Source of the DNA: Candidatus Amulumruptor caecigallinarius
GTDB taxonomy: Bacteria; Bacteroidota; Bacteroidia; Bacteroidales; Muribaculaceae
Length of the DNA: 64,000 nucleotides
Direction: 5' to 3'
Assembly (NCBI GenBank): GCA_944321825.1
Contig: CALUMU010000005.1
Coordinates: forward strand, 124,001-188,000
Part shown: positions 9,503-18,416 of the stretch, one piece after another
How positions within the stretch are numbered: position 1 is the stretch's first letter
Layout of the letters: the number at the start of each line of letters is the position of its first letter
The notes under the pieces: generated by a model
Database searches by the model: none
Seen by the model: only the letters and a program-made list of their open reading frames with translations
What the model was told of the DNA's origin: nothing
Translations under genes and position numbers: made by a program

Positions 9503-10897
9503 ATGAATATCAAGCATATATCGTGGATAGTCGCAGCGACGGTAGGCATCTCAGCCATGACCGGCTGCAACATCTACAAGAAATTCGAGATGCCCACCGA
9601 CAGCCAGCTCACCGCCGAATATGTCAAAGCTGACTCGGTGACACGTAACCCCGAAGCCTACGGCAACCTGCAGTGGCAGCAGGTGTTTACCGACCCTGTC
9701 CTGGCCGGTCTTATACAGCAGGCGCTTGACAACAACACCGACCTCCAGAACGCCAAACTCAATGTCGACGCTGCCCAGGCCCGTCTGCAGGGAGCTAAAC
9801 TGGCATACTTCCCCTCGGTGGCACTCTCGCCCAATGGCGGCAAATCATGGACCAAGCTCCACGGCAGCGACATGGTAGGCTCCGACTGGACCTACAGCAT
9901 ACCCCTCTCAGTCAACTGGGAAGTGGATATATTTGCCAAGCTGCTCAACTCCAAGCGCGGAGCCAAGATGGCTCTGCTCCAAAGCGAGTCGTACCAGCAG
10001 GCCGTGCGCAGCCAGATCATAGCATCTGTCGCAGCCATGTACTACACCATCTCGTCGCTCGAAAGCCAGCTCGAACTCTCACGCAACACCGCTACCCTCT
10101 GGTCAGAAACTGTCGAGACCATGAAGGATCTTAAGCTCGCCGGACGTGTCAACGAAGCAGCCGTAGTACAGTCGACCGCCCAGTATTACTCTATTCTCGC
10201 GTCTATCACCGACATCGAGGTCAACCTGCGCAGCGCCTACAACTCACTGTCGCTGCTGCTCAACACCATGCCGCAGAAATGGGACATCCCGTCACAGCAC
10301 ACTGCATTGATGCCCAATATCGTGCGCGAATCCATCCCGATGGTCGAACTGGCATCGCGCCCCGACGTGAAAGCTTCAGAATACGCATTGGCAACAGCTT
10401 ATTATGCGACAAACTCTGCTCGCTCGGCTTTCTATCCGTCGCTCAACATCACCGGCACAGGAGCATTCACCAACAGCTTCGGCTCGCTTGTGACCAATCC
10501 CGGCGGATGGCTTCTCAATCTGGCAGGGCAGCTGGCCGCACCCCTCTTCTCACGCGGTCAGAACATCGCCAACCTCAAGATAGCCAAGGCTCAGCAGCAG
10601 CAGGCTCTCAACAACTTCGAGTACACCCTCATGTCGGCCGCTGCCGAGGTTTCGGATGCCATGATGACCTATCAGAAAGCCACCGAAAAGCAGGCATACC
10701 TCGCCGACCAGACCGACAACTACTCCAAGTCGGTCGACTACAACAAGGAACTCCTGCAATACGGCACATCGACCTACCTCGAAGTGCTTACCGCACAGCA
10801 GTCCCTGCTCTCATCGCAGATAGGCGAAATCACCTGCCGCCTCACACGCGAACGCGCCCTGATCAACCTCTATCAGAACCTTGGCGGAGGCCGTTAA
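9503..10897 (+). CDS. Outer-membrane efflux lipoprotein (OprM/TolC family)
   Basis: 464 residues from the ATG at 9503 (MNIKHISWIV). An in-frame start at 9377 would overlap the pump gene and push the lipobox deep inside, so it is rejected. The signal sequence ends in SAMTGC (Cys22). The rest is two repeats of the outer-membrane efflux domain with long alpha-helical stretches (YSIPLSVNWEVDIFAKL is the typical strand/helix boundary). It forms the trimeric exit duct of the tripartite pump. It follows the pump after 68 bp. Confidence 0.94.
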   Translation: MNIKHISWIVAATVGISAMTGCNIYKKFEMPTDSQLTAEYVKADSVTRNPEAYGNLQWQQVFTDPVLAGLIQQALDNNTDLQNAKLNVDAAQARLQGAKLAYFPSVALSPNGGKSWTKLHGSDMVGSDWTYSIPLSVNWEVDIFAKLLNSKRGAKMALLQSESYQQAVRSQIIASVAAMYYTISSLESQLELSRNTATLWSETVETMKDLKLAGRVNEAAVVQSTAQYYSILASITDIEVNLRSAYNSLSLLLNTMPQKWDIPSQHTALMPNIVRESIPMVELASRPDVKASEYALATAYYATNSARSAFYPSLNITGTGAFTNSFGSLVTNPGGWLLNLAGQLAAPLFSRGQNIANLKIAKAQQQQALNNFEYTLMSAAAEVSDAMMTYQKATEKQAYLADQTDNYSKSVDYNKELLQYGTSTYLEVLTAQQSLLSSQIGEITCRLTRERALINLYQNLGGGR

Positions 10898-10936
10898 TCC
10901 AGCAATCCTTAATCTATAACTAATACAATTACCACC

Positions 10937-11737
10937 ATGGGAAAAGGAATAAGCCAGCTGGCACATATAGACCCTTCGGCAAAGATAGGCAAAGACGTGA
11001 CAATACACGCCTTCGCATATATCGATGCCGACGTGGAGATTGGTGACGGATGCGAAATAATGCCATACGCTTCCATCATCCACGACACCCGCATAGGCAA
11101 TAACACCAAAGTATACCAGAATGCCGTGGTAGGAGCCGACCCCCAGGACTTCCGTTGGCAAGGCGAGAGGGGTCTCTGCGTGATAGGCAACAACTGCGTG
11201 ATACGTGAAAACGTAATCATCAACCGCAGCATCCGCGAAGGCCAAGCCACCACCATCGGCGACGAAGTATACGTGCTTGCCGAAAGCCATATAGGCCACG
11301 ACTCCCTCATCAAGGGCAAGACCGTCCTCGGCAACGGTGTCACAATAGCCGGCGATGCCGAAGTCGGCGAGTGTACCATCATGTCATCCAACACCATGCT
11401 TCACGAACGTTGCAAAATCGGCGACTGGGTACTCATCAAAGGCGGCTGCCGCATCGGCAACAACGTACCCCCCTACTCTGTTTTCGCTCACAATCCGGCC
11501 GAATACGACGGTGTGAACGCGGTGGTGATGACTCGCCACGGCTTCACCATGGAGAAGATCGACGACATCGCCAAGGCATACCGCCACGTCTACCAAAGCG
11601 GCACATCCATATTCAATGCCGTGCGACGTATCAAAAACGACATCGAGCCGAGTCCCGAACGCGAGAACATCCTCAACTTCATCGACCGCGTCAACCAGCG
11701 TCTCGTCGACCTCAAAGTCGACACCGCTGACGACTGA
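10937..11737 (+). CDS. lpxA: LpxA-type acyl-[ACP]-UDP-GlcNAc O-acyltransferase
   Basis: 266 residues. The first ~190 form a left-handed beta-helix with hexapeptide repeats (IGNNTKV, VIGNNCV, IGDEVYV). The motif ESHIGHD retains both histidines that correspond to H122 and the catalytic H125 of E. coli LpxA, and VPPYSVFAHNPA corresponds to the end of the helix. A helical C-terminal domain follows (AYRHVYQSGTSIFNA). LpxA starts lipid A synthesis using acyl-ACP. In Bacteroidetes the main lpxA usually follows a fused lpxC-fabZ gene; here it stands alone, 39 bp after an efflux operon, so it may be a second LpxA-like enzyme. It could acylate another nucleotide sugar. Confidence 0.85.
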   Translation: MGKGISQLAHIDPSAKIGKDVTIHAFAYIDADVEIGDGCEIMPYASIIHDTRIGNNTKVYQNAVVGADPQDFRWQGERGLCVIGNNCVIRENVIINRSIREGQATTIGDEVYVLAESHIGHDSLIKGKTVLGNGVTIAGDAEVGECTIMSSNTMLHERCKIGDWVLIKGGCRIGNNVPPYSVFAHNPAEYDGVNAVVMTRHGFTMEKIDDIAKAYRHVYQSGTSIFNAVRRIKNDIEPSPERENILNFIDRVNQRLVDLKVDTADD

Positions 11738-11762
11738 TATTTCTTGTGCATAATGTCAAAAA

Positions 11763-11800
11763 GAGAAGGGCATGGAACCTAAAAGCTCCATGCCCTTCTC
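11763..11800 (-). terminator. Strong hairpin terminator between convergent genes
   Basis: A perfect 14-bp stem (11763-11776 with 11787-11800) encloses a 10-nt loop. Read on the minus strand the hairpin is followed by TTTTT, so it mainly ends the transcript of the gene stopping at 11867. It may also stop the efflux/lpxA transcript from the other side. Confidence 0.85.
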
Positions 11801-11866
11801 GCTTATCTTCTCACACAGGCTGCATATGTAGGTCAGCGGACAGTCCCCATACCTGTCCGCTACCAC

Positions 11867-13210
11867 CTATTTTGGAGGCCGGCTGTCGGTGTCGATAGTG
11901 TCGTTATGCTCGTGCATCCGGCCAGCATTGCGCTCCATACGTTCTTGAGTGAAATCCTTCCACTGCCGCTTCCAGCTCTTACGCGCACGGATAGAAGAAA
12001 TACCGGTCGCAGTTTTCAAAAGCGAAAGAATCCTCTGCCCAAGATTCTGCTTGACAACCTTTCGCCCCACCAAACGCTGGTCCGGCACGAAATCGAGCCT
12101 CACCCGGTCATGGTCCAGTTTGTTGACCCGATCCACCAATGCCAATATCGGAGGCTGCAAGTCAGGAGCCTCCGAAGGCTCATACATGGCGATTTGACCG
12201 ACATCTGTCTGCAGCTTCTCCCATTTCTTGGCCTCTTTAGCGGTTATATATTCTTTGTCGACGATATACACCTCCCCGTATGTATTGACGAAAAACGGCT
12301 CGTCATGGCGGTTGAACCTGAACAGGCCGTGTCCCCTGCCGTTCGACTCTATATTGAACGAATAGCCAGTCAAATCCATCGGGGCAACTTCGTCGCCATC
12401 TATGTTGTCGAACCCGAAACGCACCCGGAATCGCTCGAAGTCTACATCATCCTTAAAAAACAGCGACAGATCCGGCACCCACTTCCGGCTCGTAGTATCG
12501 GCAAGCACATTGACATCAACCGTGACCCTCTCGCCACGCTTCATCCAAACTTCTGTCGGGCTGTATTTGCCGCGCACGGTATCCATGCCGTTCTCCGAGC
12601 GCCACAGCCGGTCAGGCATCTTTGTCCTCGGCACCACACCTACCCAGTCGGTCCATGAAAACCTATGGTCGCAGCGGTCGCTCACACTGTCGAGGCCGTT
12701 GCTGTCGGTGAAGCGGTAATAGGATTTCGATTGCAGTATGCGCGGATTGCGCCACCCCCTTACCGGCCCTTTACGGTCGGGCGACAGCATATAATCCACC
12801 ATCTTCTCCCGGAAAAGAAAAATAGTGTCACTGTATGTCGTCAACGTCGAGTATTCCCTCACATACGCCAGCATATGCAGCAGTTTGTGGGAGCGCGATT
12901 CGATGACCACCTCCGGCAGCGACATGGCATTTTCCACCATCTTAACGCTGTCGGTATCGGCATCATCGACCACCGCCTCATTATAACCGATATATCTGAT
13001 AGTGATAGGATAATCCGACCATGAGATACGTGGCAACCGGCCATTGGACTTGCACACGCCTATCGCCACCCCTTTGCGGTTAAACACCGACGCATTAGGC
13101 AGAGGCAGACCCGTCAGCGAGTCTACCACCACCGTCTCCCGCGCTTGCGCCACGGAGAATACGGACAAAGCTGCCAATATACAGGCTGTAACCCTGACAA
13201 TCCGTTGCAT
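11867..13210 (-). CDS. Exported protein with carboxypeptidase-regulatory-like N-domain, unknown function
   Basis: 447 residues from the ATG at 13210 (MQRIVRVTACILAAL), which gives a clean signal peptide cut after AQA; the frame extends to 13309 but that part is not signal-like. Residues ~24-110 look like a CarboxypepD_reg-like beta-sandwich (VVVDSLTGLPLPNASVF, then YIGYNE), as found at the start of TonB-dependent receptors, followed by LPEVVIES, the plug-like ending. The remaining ~330 residues are beta-rich and do not show a receptor barrel. Proteins with this layout are common and uncharacterised in Bacteroidales. It is probably periplasmic or outer-membrane attached. A strong terminator follows. 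Confidence 0.72.
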   Translation of the reverse strand: MQRIVRVTACILAALSVFSVAQARETVVVDSLTGLPLPNASVFNRKGVAIGVCKSNGRLPRISWSDYPITIRYIGYNEAVVDDADTDSVKMVENAMSLPEVVIESRSHKLLHMLAYVREYSTLTTYSDTIFLFREKMVDYMLSPDRKGPVRGWRNPRILQSKSYYRFTDSNGLDSVSDRCDHRFSWTDWVGVVPRTKMPDRLWRSENGMDTVRGKYSPTEVWMKRGERVTVDVNVLADTTSRKWVPDLSLFFKDDVDFERFRVRFGFDNIDGDEVAPMDLTGYSFNIESNGRGHGLFRFNRHDEPFFVNTYGEVYIVDKEYITAKEAKKWEKLQTDVGQIAMYEPSEAPDLQPPILALVDRVNKLDHDRVRLDFVPDQRLVGRKVVKQNLGQRILSLLKTATGISSIRARKSWKRQWKDFTQERMERNAGRMHEHNDTIDTDSRPPK

Positions 13211-13305
13211 CTGCTTGATAGTGAACCACGCGAATATACGGATTATAAAATTCACGACAAAATACCTGCATCGGCAGACGGCAAAACGGGGATTTTGCCT
13301 ACACT

Positions 13306-14463
13306 TCACGACAGCACCCGCGCCATCCGCTCCAGTCCGTCGGCAAGCTGCGTGCGTGGGCAGGCGATATTCAGCCTGATGAACCCCTCTCCACCCGGAC
13401 CGTACATCGTACCCGGATTGACCATCAGCCGCTGCTGCTCTTGCAGACGCTCCGTTACAGCATCCGAGTCGAGTCCGGAAGCACGGCAGTCAATCCACAC
13501 CAAATAAGTCCCTTCGAGCGGCAGCACTGGATATTGCGGTAGCCTTTCGGCGAAAAAGCGGCGGAGGTATTCGTAATTTTCCCACAGATATTTACGCAAT
13601 GCATCAAGCCACGCACCGCCCTCGCCGTAAGCGGCGATTGTAGCGATTACGCCAAACGGATTGACATCGCACACTTCGTTGATATTGATAGCACGGTCGA
13701 TACGGCGGCGCACCGCATCATCGGCAGCGACTATGTTGGCGATTTGCAGCCCGGCAAGGTTAAACGCCTTACTCAGCGATATGCATGTCACGGAGTGTTG
13801 CAGAAATTCATCTGACAGCGAAGCAAACGGCGTGTAGTCATGCCCTTCATATGTCAGCTCGCAGTGAATCTCGTCGGCCACCACCATAACCCCGTGGCGC
13901 AGGCATATCTCGCCGATGCGCAGCAGTTCCTCCTGCGTCCAGACCCTGCCTACAGGATTGTGGGGATTGCACAGCAACAGAAGTTTCGCCCGCTGGTCGG
14001 CGGCTTTCGCTTCGAGGTCGTCGAAGTCTATGGTGTAACGGCCGCCACGATAAACGAGGTTATTGGCTGACAGCTCGCATCCGTCATTGCGTATCGACGA
14101 GAAGAAGCAGTTGTATGCCGGTGTCTGGACTATTACTTTATCGCCAGGCTCGGTCAAAGCTTTTATGATGGCTGACAGAGCCGGCACGACACCGCTCGTA
14201 TAAATCATCCACCGGGGGTCTATCTGCCAGTGGTGTCGGCTGCCGAACCAGCGTACCACCGCATCGTAATAGGCATCAGGCACTTTCGTATAGCCGAAAA
14301 TGCCGTGCTCGACACGGCGGCTTAAAGCATCGACAATGGCGGGTGCTGTACGGAAATCCATATCAGCCACCCACATGGGCAGCACACCCTCCTCTTCGGG
14401 AGTGTCCCATTTATAAGAGTTCGTCCCACGCCGAGGGATAATCGTATCAAAATCGTATTGCAT
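13306..14463 (-). CDS. patB: PatB/MalY-type C-S lyase (cystathionine beta-lyase), PLP-dependent
   Basis: 385 residues, the usual length for the MalY/PatB branch of fold-type I aminotransferases. The start MQYDFDTIIPRRGTNSYKWD and the WVADMDF motif are characteristic. The PLP lysine lies in SLSKAFNLAGL, and the PLP-phosphate and pyridine contacts are in NPHNPVGRVW and VVADEIHCEL. These enzymes cleave C-S bonds in cystathionine or cysteine conjugates to thiol, pyruvate and ammonia. It is the last gene of an operon DUF3737-MATE-patB, 14 bp after the MATE gene. A role in breaking down thiol adducts of electrophiles is attractive but inferred. Confidence 0.9.
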   Translation of the reverse strand: MQYDFDTIIPRRGTNSYKWDTPEEEGVLPMWVADMDFRTAPAIVDALSRRVEHGIFGYTKVPDAYYDAVVRWFGSRHHWQIDPRWMIYTSGVVPALSAIIKALTEPGDKVIVQTPAYNCFFSSIRNDGCELSANNLVYRGGRYTIDFDDLEAKAADQRAKLLLLCNPHNPVGRVWTQEELLRIGEICLRHGVMVVADEIHCELTYEGHDYTPFASLSDEFLQHSVTCISLSKAFNLAGLQIANIVAADDAVRRRIDRAININEVCDVNPFGVIATIAAYGEGGAWLDALRKYLWENYEYLRRFFAERLPQYPVLPLEGTYLVWIDCRASGLDSDAVTERLQEQQRLMVNPGTMYGPGGEGFIRLNIACPRTQLADGLERMARVLS

Positions 14464-14477
14464 AACCTTATTTTTGT

Positions 14478-15899
14478 TTATAGTTTAGAAATCCAGCGGC
14501 CACGCCACAGTCTGACGAGGAAAATCGCACCACGGAAACAGAGTTCGATGCACATGGCGAGCCACACGCCGCGCAGACCCATCGCAGGAGCAAGCAATGC
14601 CGCCAGCGTCAACCTCACGCCCCAGATGCTGCCGAAATTCATCAGGCTCGGCACGAACGTCTTTCCTACGCCCACAAACACTCCATAGGCGACTATCGAG
14701 GCCGCAAACATCGGCTCGGCAAAAGCTTCGATACGCAGTATTTCTGTCCCTAACGTGCGGATTTCCTCCACAGGGGTCATCACTCCTATAATTTGCGGAG
14801 CCGCTGCATACATCAATGCACCCATAACCCCCATGATAACCATTCCCGACAAGACCGTGATGTTGGCAAACCGTTTGAGCAGCCGTGTACGGACAGCTCC
14901 GATGCTCTGCCCTACCAACGTCGTGGCAGCTTCCGAGATGCCGTAACCGGGCATGTAGCAGAGGCTTTCGGCAATGATAGCGAACGAGTTGGCGGCAATG
15001 GCGACTATACCGAGCGGAGCTACTATGACAGTCGTCATAATCTGCGCCCCGCATATGGCTATATGCTCGAATCCCATCGGCAGGGAGATGCGGACAGCCT
15101 TGCGAAGCGTATTCCTCCGAGGCAGGAAACGGCCACGTTCGCCCGAAAGTTTCAGCATAGGCGAGCGGCGGCAAAGATACCACATCATCCCTCCGGCGGT
15201 GACAAGTTCGGCAAGCACCGTACCCAATGCCGCGCCCTCCACTCCTAAACCTGCGCCCGGAATGGTCAATTCCATGCCTGACAGATGCACCTGCCGGGTG
15301 TGGAATATCAAAAAGAAATTAAACACCACATCCAGCACACACATCATCACGTTCAATATGCTGGGCACGCGCATATTCCCGCTGCAACGCAACATGCCGC
15401 CAGCAAGGAAATTAAGCTGCAACGCCGGCAGGAAAAGCGAGAATATCCTGAAATAGAGTGAGGCATCGCTGCGTATAGCCTCGTCGCCGCCCAACCAGCC
15501 GGGCAACGCTCCGCTGATAGCAACGCCTGCCGCAGCCAGCAGAAACCCGAAAGCCAGCGTGGCTGTAATCGACTGGCGCAGCACTTTCCGCGCCCCTGCA
15601 AAGTCTCCGGCACCGATGCGGTGGGCCACCTGCACGGAAAATCCCGTTGCTGCCGCCGCACACAAACCCCAGAACAGCCATGTAGTAGTCGACACCAACC
15701 CGATGGAGGCGGCGGCGTTCGCACCCAAGCTGCCCACCATCGATGCATCGATGTACTGCATGGCTATCGATGACACCTGCGCCATGATGGCAGGAACGCT
15801 GAGGTATACAGTCAAGCGCAACTGCTGCCCCAGCGTCAGCCGCTTACCTTCGCGAATAAGCGACAACAGGTAATCGGACTTCCTTTTTTCAGCCCCCAT
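14478..15899 (-). CDS. MATE family efflux transporter
   Basis: 473 residues with twelve predicted membrane segments in two MatE repeats (N half starts LTVYLSVPAIMAQVSSI; C half starts AVRISLPMGFEHIAI). The members are Na+- or H+-driven antiporters for cationic drugs and metabolites. It sits 28 bp after the DUF3737 gene and 14 bp before patB on the same strand, so it is co-transcribed from the promoter at 16827 and falls under the AraC-type operator at 16865-16903. Confidence 0.92.
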   Translation of the reverse strand: MGAEKRKSDYLLSLIREGKRLTLGQQLRLTVYLSVPAIMAQVSSIAMQYIDASMVGSLGANAAASIGLVSTTTWLFWGLCAAAATGFSVQVAHRIGAGDFAGARKVLRQSITATLAFGFLLAAAGVAISGALPGWLGGDEAIRSDASLYFRIFSLFLPALQLNFLAGGMLRCSGNMRVPSILNVMMCVLDVVFNFFLIFHTRQVHLSGMELTIPGAGLGVEGAALGTVLAELVTAGGMMWYLCRRSPMLKLSGERGRFLPRRNTLRKAVRISLPMGFEHIAICGAQIMTTVIVAPLGIVAIAANSFAIIAESLCYMPGYGISEAATTLVGQSIGAVRTRLLKRFANITVLSGMVIMGVMGALMYAAAPQIIGVMTPVEEIRTLGTEILRIEAFAEPMFAASIVAYGVFVGVGKTFVPSLMNFGSIWGVRLTLAALLAPAMGLRGVWLAMCIELCFRGAIFLVRLWRGRWISKL

Positions 15900-15927
15900 C
15901 CGGTTATCTAACTGATTTAAATGTTCA

Positions 15928-16797
15928 TTAATCGGTCATGACTATGGGTTCTCCGCTCCAGAGTTTCAGTGCGCAGTCACCCGGAGCCTTGATGTTTCCG
16001 TCGATAATAATCTCGCCGTAGCTTTCGGCGGTGATGCAGCCGGTACGTGGGTTTTTCACTCCGCCTATCGCGCCTTTTATTGTGGCCTGCACCGAGCTGT
16101 ATTCGAAAGCGCGGTCGCAGTCTGGCCCGAACGTGCAGTTTTCCAGCACGAGGTCGTGCGCATAGCATAGCGGCTGCTCGCCGGTTATATGGCAGTTGAC
16201 GAGCCGCAGGTTGCGCGAATGCCAGCCGAGATACTCGCCGTTGAGTACCGAGTCGTAGATAGTCACGTTCTCCACTTCCCAGAAGGCATCTTTGGTGGTA
16301 ATCTTAGCGTTATGAATCTCCACATTCTTGACATACTGGAACACATACTTGCTGTCACTTTCCAATCCGTCTATATAGATATCGTGACTGAACATGAACG
16401 GATAAGTCCCTCCATGCAGCTTGAGATTTTTGGCACGGATGCCTTTGCACCGCCAGAACACCTCGTCGGCATCGTTCATCTCCACGTTTTCTATCTCGAT
16501 GTCGTGCATCTCGCGGAACATTTTGGGCGCATCGATTCGTGTATCGGTCATCTTCAAGTTGTCGGAGTACCACAGTGCCGAGCGTCCGCCCACATCGAAG
16601 AAACAGCGGTCAATCGTGAAGCCGTGTACATGCCAAAAGGGATAGTTACCCTCAAACCGGCAGTTGACAGCCTCGATGTTGCTGCACTCTTTGATGGCCG
16701 ATTCGCCGGCACGGATGACAACGTTTTCCAGTCGGAGATCGTGCGACTCGAACAAGGGTCTTTCCCCTCCAAACTCAGCATCTTTGATAAGTTTCAT
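15928..16797 (-). CDS. DUF3737 family protein (right-handed beta-helix-like)
   Basis: 289 residues made of about 12 irregular repeats of the type (I/L)xNx(x)ϕxDxxFW, with recurring aromatic residues (FWHVHGF, ALWYSDN, VFWRCKG, AFWEVEN, LGWHSRN). The N-terminus MKLIKDAEFGGERPLF is diagnostic for DUF3737. It has no signal peptide and should be cytoplasmic. The biochemical function of the family is unknown; it recurs beside AraC regulators, flavodoxins and aldo/alcohol oxidoreductases. Here it is the first gene of the DUF3737-MATE-patB operon and its promoter has the regulon's operator. Confidence 0.9.
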   Translation of the reverse strand: MKLIKDAEFGGERPLFESHDLRLENVVIRAGESAIKECSNIEAVNCRFEGNYPFWHVHGFTIDRCFFDVGGRSALWYSDNLKMTDTRIDAPKMFREMHDIEIENVEMNDADEVFWRCKGIRAKNLKLHGGTYPFMFSHDIYIDGLESDSKYVFQYVKNVEIHNAKITTKDAFWEVENVTIYDSVLNGEYLGWHSRNLRLVNCHITGEQPLCYAHDLVLENCTFGPDCDRAFEYSSVQATIKGAIGGVKNPRTGCITAESYGEIIIDGNIKAPGDCALKLWSGEPIVMTD

Positions 16798-16826
16798 TTG
16801 CGATATTCATTTTGGTTTTAATATTA

Positions 16827-16834
16827 CAAAATTA
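16827..16834 (-). promoter_or_regulatory. -7 box of the DUF3737-MATE-patB operon
   Basis: On the minus strand TAATTTTG, then TAAT. It lies 29 nt before the start codon. The half-site of the operator begins exactly 31 bp upstream (16834 to 16865), the same distance as in the two other regulon promoters. No good -33 box is present, as expected for an activator-dependent promoter. Confidence 0.65.
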
Positions 16835-16864
16835 GATTGAAATAGCAAATAATACAGTATCTGA

Positions 16865-16903
16865 ATTACTGTCATTATTACCAAATTTACTGATTCATGC
16901 ACC
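16865..16903 (+). promoter_or_regulatory. AraC-type operator, 21-bp-spaced direct repeat (site A)
   Basis: Two half-sites of ~18 bp, ATTACTGTCATTATTACC at 16865-16882 and TTTACTGATTCATGCACC at 16886-16903, start exactly 21 bp apart. Both begin with (A/T)TTACTG and end with CC. The same repeat occurs upstream of the alcohol dehydrogenase gene and, inverted, upstream of the first araC gene. Confidence 0.7.
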
Positions 16904-16931
16904 AACATTTGTCCCAACAATACAACACAAA

Positions 16932-16970
16932 CGAACAGAACCCCCATCTCATGACGGAGGTTCCTGTTCG
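16932..16970 (-). terminator. Hairpin terminator of the alcohol dehydrogenase gene
   Basis: Arms CGAACAG...CTGTTCG (16932-16938 with 16964-16970) continue inward with one bulge to about 13 pairs. On the minus strand it is followed by TTTGTGTTG. It lies 60 bp after the stop at 17031. Confidence 0.7.
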
Positions 16971-17030
16971 TAATACCGGCTAAGAAACCGTTAGTCAACA
17001 AATCAGCACATGCCGCTTGTGTGCCTGCCG

Positions 17031-18203
17031 TCACATGCTCTCGCGCAGGACAGCTATGATTTCGTCACGCGACAGCACCTTATAGCCGCCTTTCATGATC
17101 AATGTCGCATCGGCAATGCCTTCCAGCATATCTTCGGTCACTCCGAGCGAAGATATTTCCGTAGCAACGCCGATTTCCTTCATCCAAGCCGACAGCGCGT
17201 CCAAGCCCTCGGCTGCGAGCTGTTCGTCAGTCTTGCCGGCAGCAGGAACGCCCCATACCGCAGTGGCGAAGCGGGCAAATTTGTGCAGCCCGTAAGACAT
17301 GATATGGCGGTAATAAGCTATGGATACCCCTGACAAGGTCATGCCGTGAGTCGCATCGGTATACGCCCCGATGGCCTGGCCTATCATGTGTACCATCCAG
17401 TCCTGGCTCTTGCCTTTGCCGATGAGCGTGTTGAGTGCCCATGTCGAAGTCCACATTATGTTGGAACGAGCCTCGTAGTCATGCGGATTCTTCACCGCTA
17501 TGCGGCTGCTGTGGATAAGCGAACGCATCAACCCCTCAGCCATATAGTCTGAAGTGTTGTCATCATCCCCTGACAGGTATTGTTCTAAGATATGGCACAT
17601 GATGTCGTAGAAACCTGCCACCATCTGACGCTGCGGCACTGAGAATGTGTAGCGCGGATTGAGTATGGCAAACTTCGGCATAACATTTTCACCGAACACC
17701 TTGCCGATTTTCAGCTTCGTAGCATGGTTGGTAATGACCGAGCCCCCGTTCATCTCAGAGCCGGTGCCCACCATGGTAAGCACAGCACCCACAGGGATGA
17801 TGCGCAGGTCGCTGTCGGGGTCTTCCTGACGGAGATAGTATTTTTCCCAAGGGTCGCCGTCATACCATGCAGCGACGCTCACTGCCTTGGCATAATCGAT
17901 GGTCGAACCGCCGCCGACTGCCAGTATCAGGTCCACGTCGTGTTCACGCGCCAGCGTTGCACCCTCATAGAGCTTGTCAGTCGTAGGGTTGGGCATGACT
18001 CCGGGCAGCTCCGTCACCTCCTTGCCGGCAGCACTCAGAGCCGACATCACTTCGTCATAGATACCGTTAGCCTTGATGGAGCCGCCACCGTAGGTCAGCA
18101 GCACTTTCGGACCGTAATTCTTTAACTCTTCTACTAAATGTTTCTGGGCTTCATCCCCGAAATAGAGCTTCGTGGGATTGGAATAACTGAAATTTCCTAA
18201 CAT
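17031..18203 (-). CDS. Iron-containing alcohol dehydrogenase (YqhD/BDH type)
   Basis: 390 residues, the length of E. coli YqhD and clostridial butanol dehydrogenases. The N-terminus NFSYSNPTKLYFG is family-typical, the dinucleotide loop is AVGGGSTIDYAKAV, and the metal ligands are visible in GFYDIMCHILEQYLSG (D, H) and in MIGQAIGAYTDATHGMTLSG with the preceding HM. These cytoplasmic enzymes reduce aldehydes to alcohols with NAD(P)H. In E. coli yqhD is activated by an AraC-family regulator (YqhC) in response to toxic aldehydes, and this gene is likewise divergent from an araC gene, with AraC-type operators between them. Confidence 0.93.
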   Translation of the reverse strand: MLGNFSYSNPTKLYFGDEAQKHLVEELKNYGPKVLLTYGGGSIKANGIYDEVMSALSAAGKEVTELPGVMPNPTTDKLYEGATLAREHDVDLILAVGGGSTIDYAKAVSVAAWYDGDPWEKYYLRQEDPDSDLRIIPVGAVLTMVGTGSEMNGGSVITNHATKLKIGKVFGENVMPKFAILNPRYTFSVPQRQMVAGFYDIMCHILEQYLSGDDDNTSDYMAEGLMRSLIHSSRIAVKNPHDYEARSNIMWTSTWALNTLIGKGKSQDWMVHMIGQAIGAYTDATHGMTLSGVSIAYYRHIMSYGLHKFARFATAVWGVPAAGKTDEQLAAEGLDALSAWMKEIGVATEISSLGVTEDMLEGIADATLIMKGGYKVLSRDEIIAVLRESM

Positions 18204-18245
18204 AGTCTCTATAATTTAAGGTCGTCGTTATTTTTTCGGATGTTA

Positions 18246-18275
18246 CAAAATTAATCATTTCCCTAATGGCAACAA
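18246..18275 (-). promoter_or_regulatory. Promoter of the alcohol dehydrogenase gene
   Basis: Minus-strand -7 box TAATTTTG (18253-18246) with a -33 TTG (18275-18273) 19 bp away. The operator half-site starts at 18284, exactly 31 bp from the -7 box. Confidence 0.68.
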
Positions 18276-18283
18276 GTAGACAG

Positions 18284-18322
18284 ATTACTGATTATTTTAC
18301 CTCTATTACTGAATATTTCGCC
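18284..18322 (+). promoter_or_regulatory. AraC-type operator, 21-bp-spaced direct repeat (site B)
   Basis: Half-sites ATTACTGATTATTTTACC (18284-18301) and ATTACTGAATATTTCGCC (18305-18322) start 21 bp apart, two helical turns. The spacing and the ATTACTG...CC pattern match site A. It sits just upstream of the -33 region of the alcohol dehydrogenase promoter, the usual place for an activator. Confidence 0.75.
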
Positions 18323-18347
18323 CCGGTGGCAGCGGCGGAAGGAAAAA

Positions 18348-18386
18348 CATCAGCAAATAAGTAACCAAGGTAAAACAATCCGTAAT
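18348..18386 (-). promoter_or_regulatory. AraC-type operator, 21-bp-spaced direct repeat (site C)
   Basis: On the minus strand ATTACGGATTGTTTTACC (18386-18369) and, 21 bp on, GTTACTTATTTGCTGATG (18365-18348). The first half-site matches site B at 16 of 18 positions; the second is weaker. The orientation is reversed so that the proximal half-site points to the araC gene, 31 bp from its -7 box. Confidence 0.65.
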
Positions 18387-18416
18387 AATGGTTGCGGCAG
18401 ATACGTAATTATGCCT

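Noticed and set aside
18401..18409. Another AraC half-site (minus strand ATTACG at 18409) next to the araC -7 box
   Set aside because: It is 23 bp, not 21 bp, from the next half-site, lies almost on the -7 box and lacks similarity beyond ATTAC.
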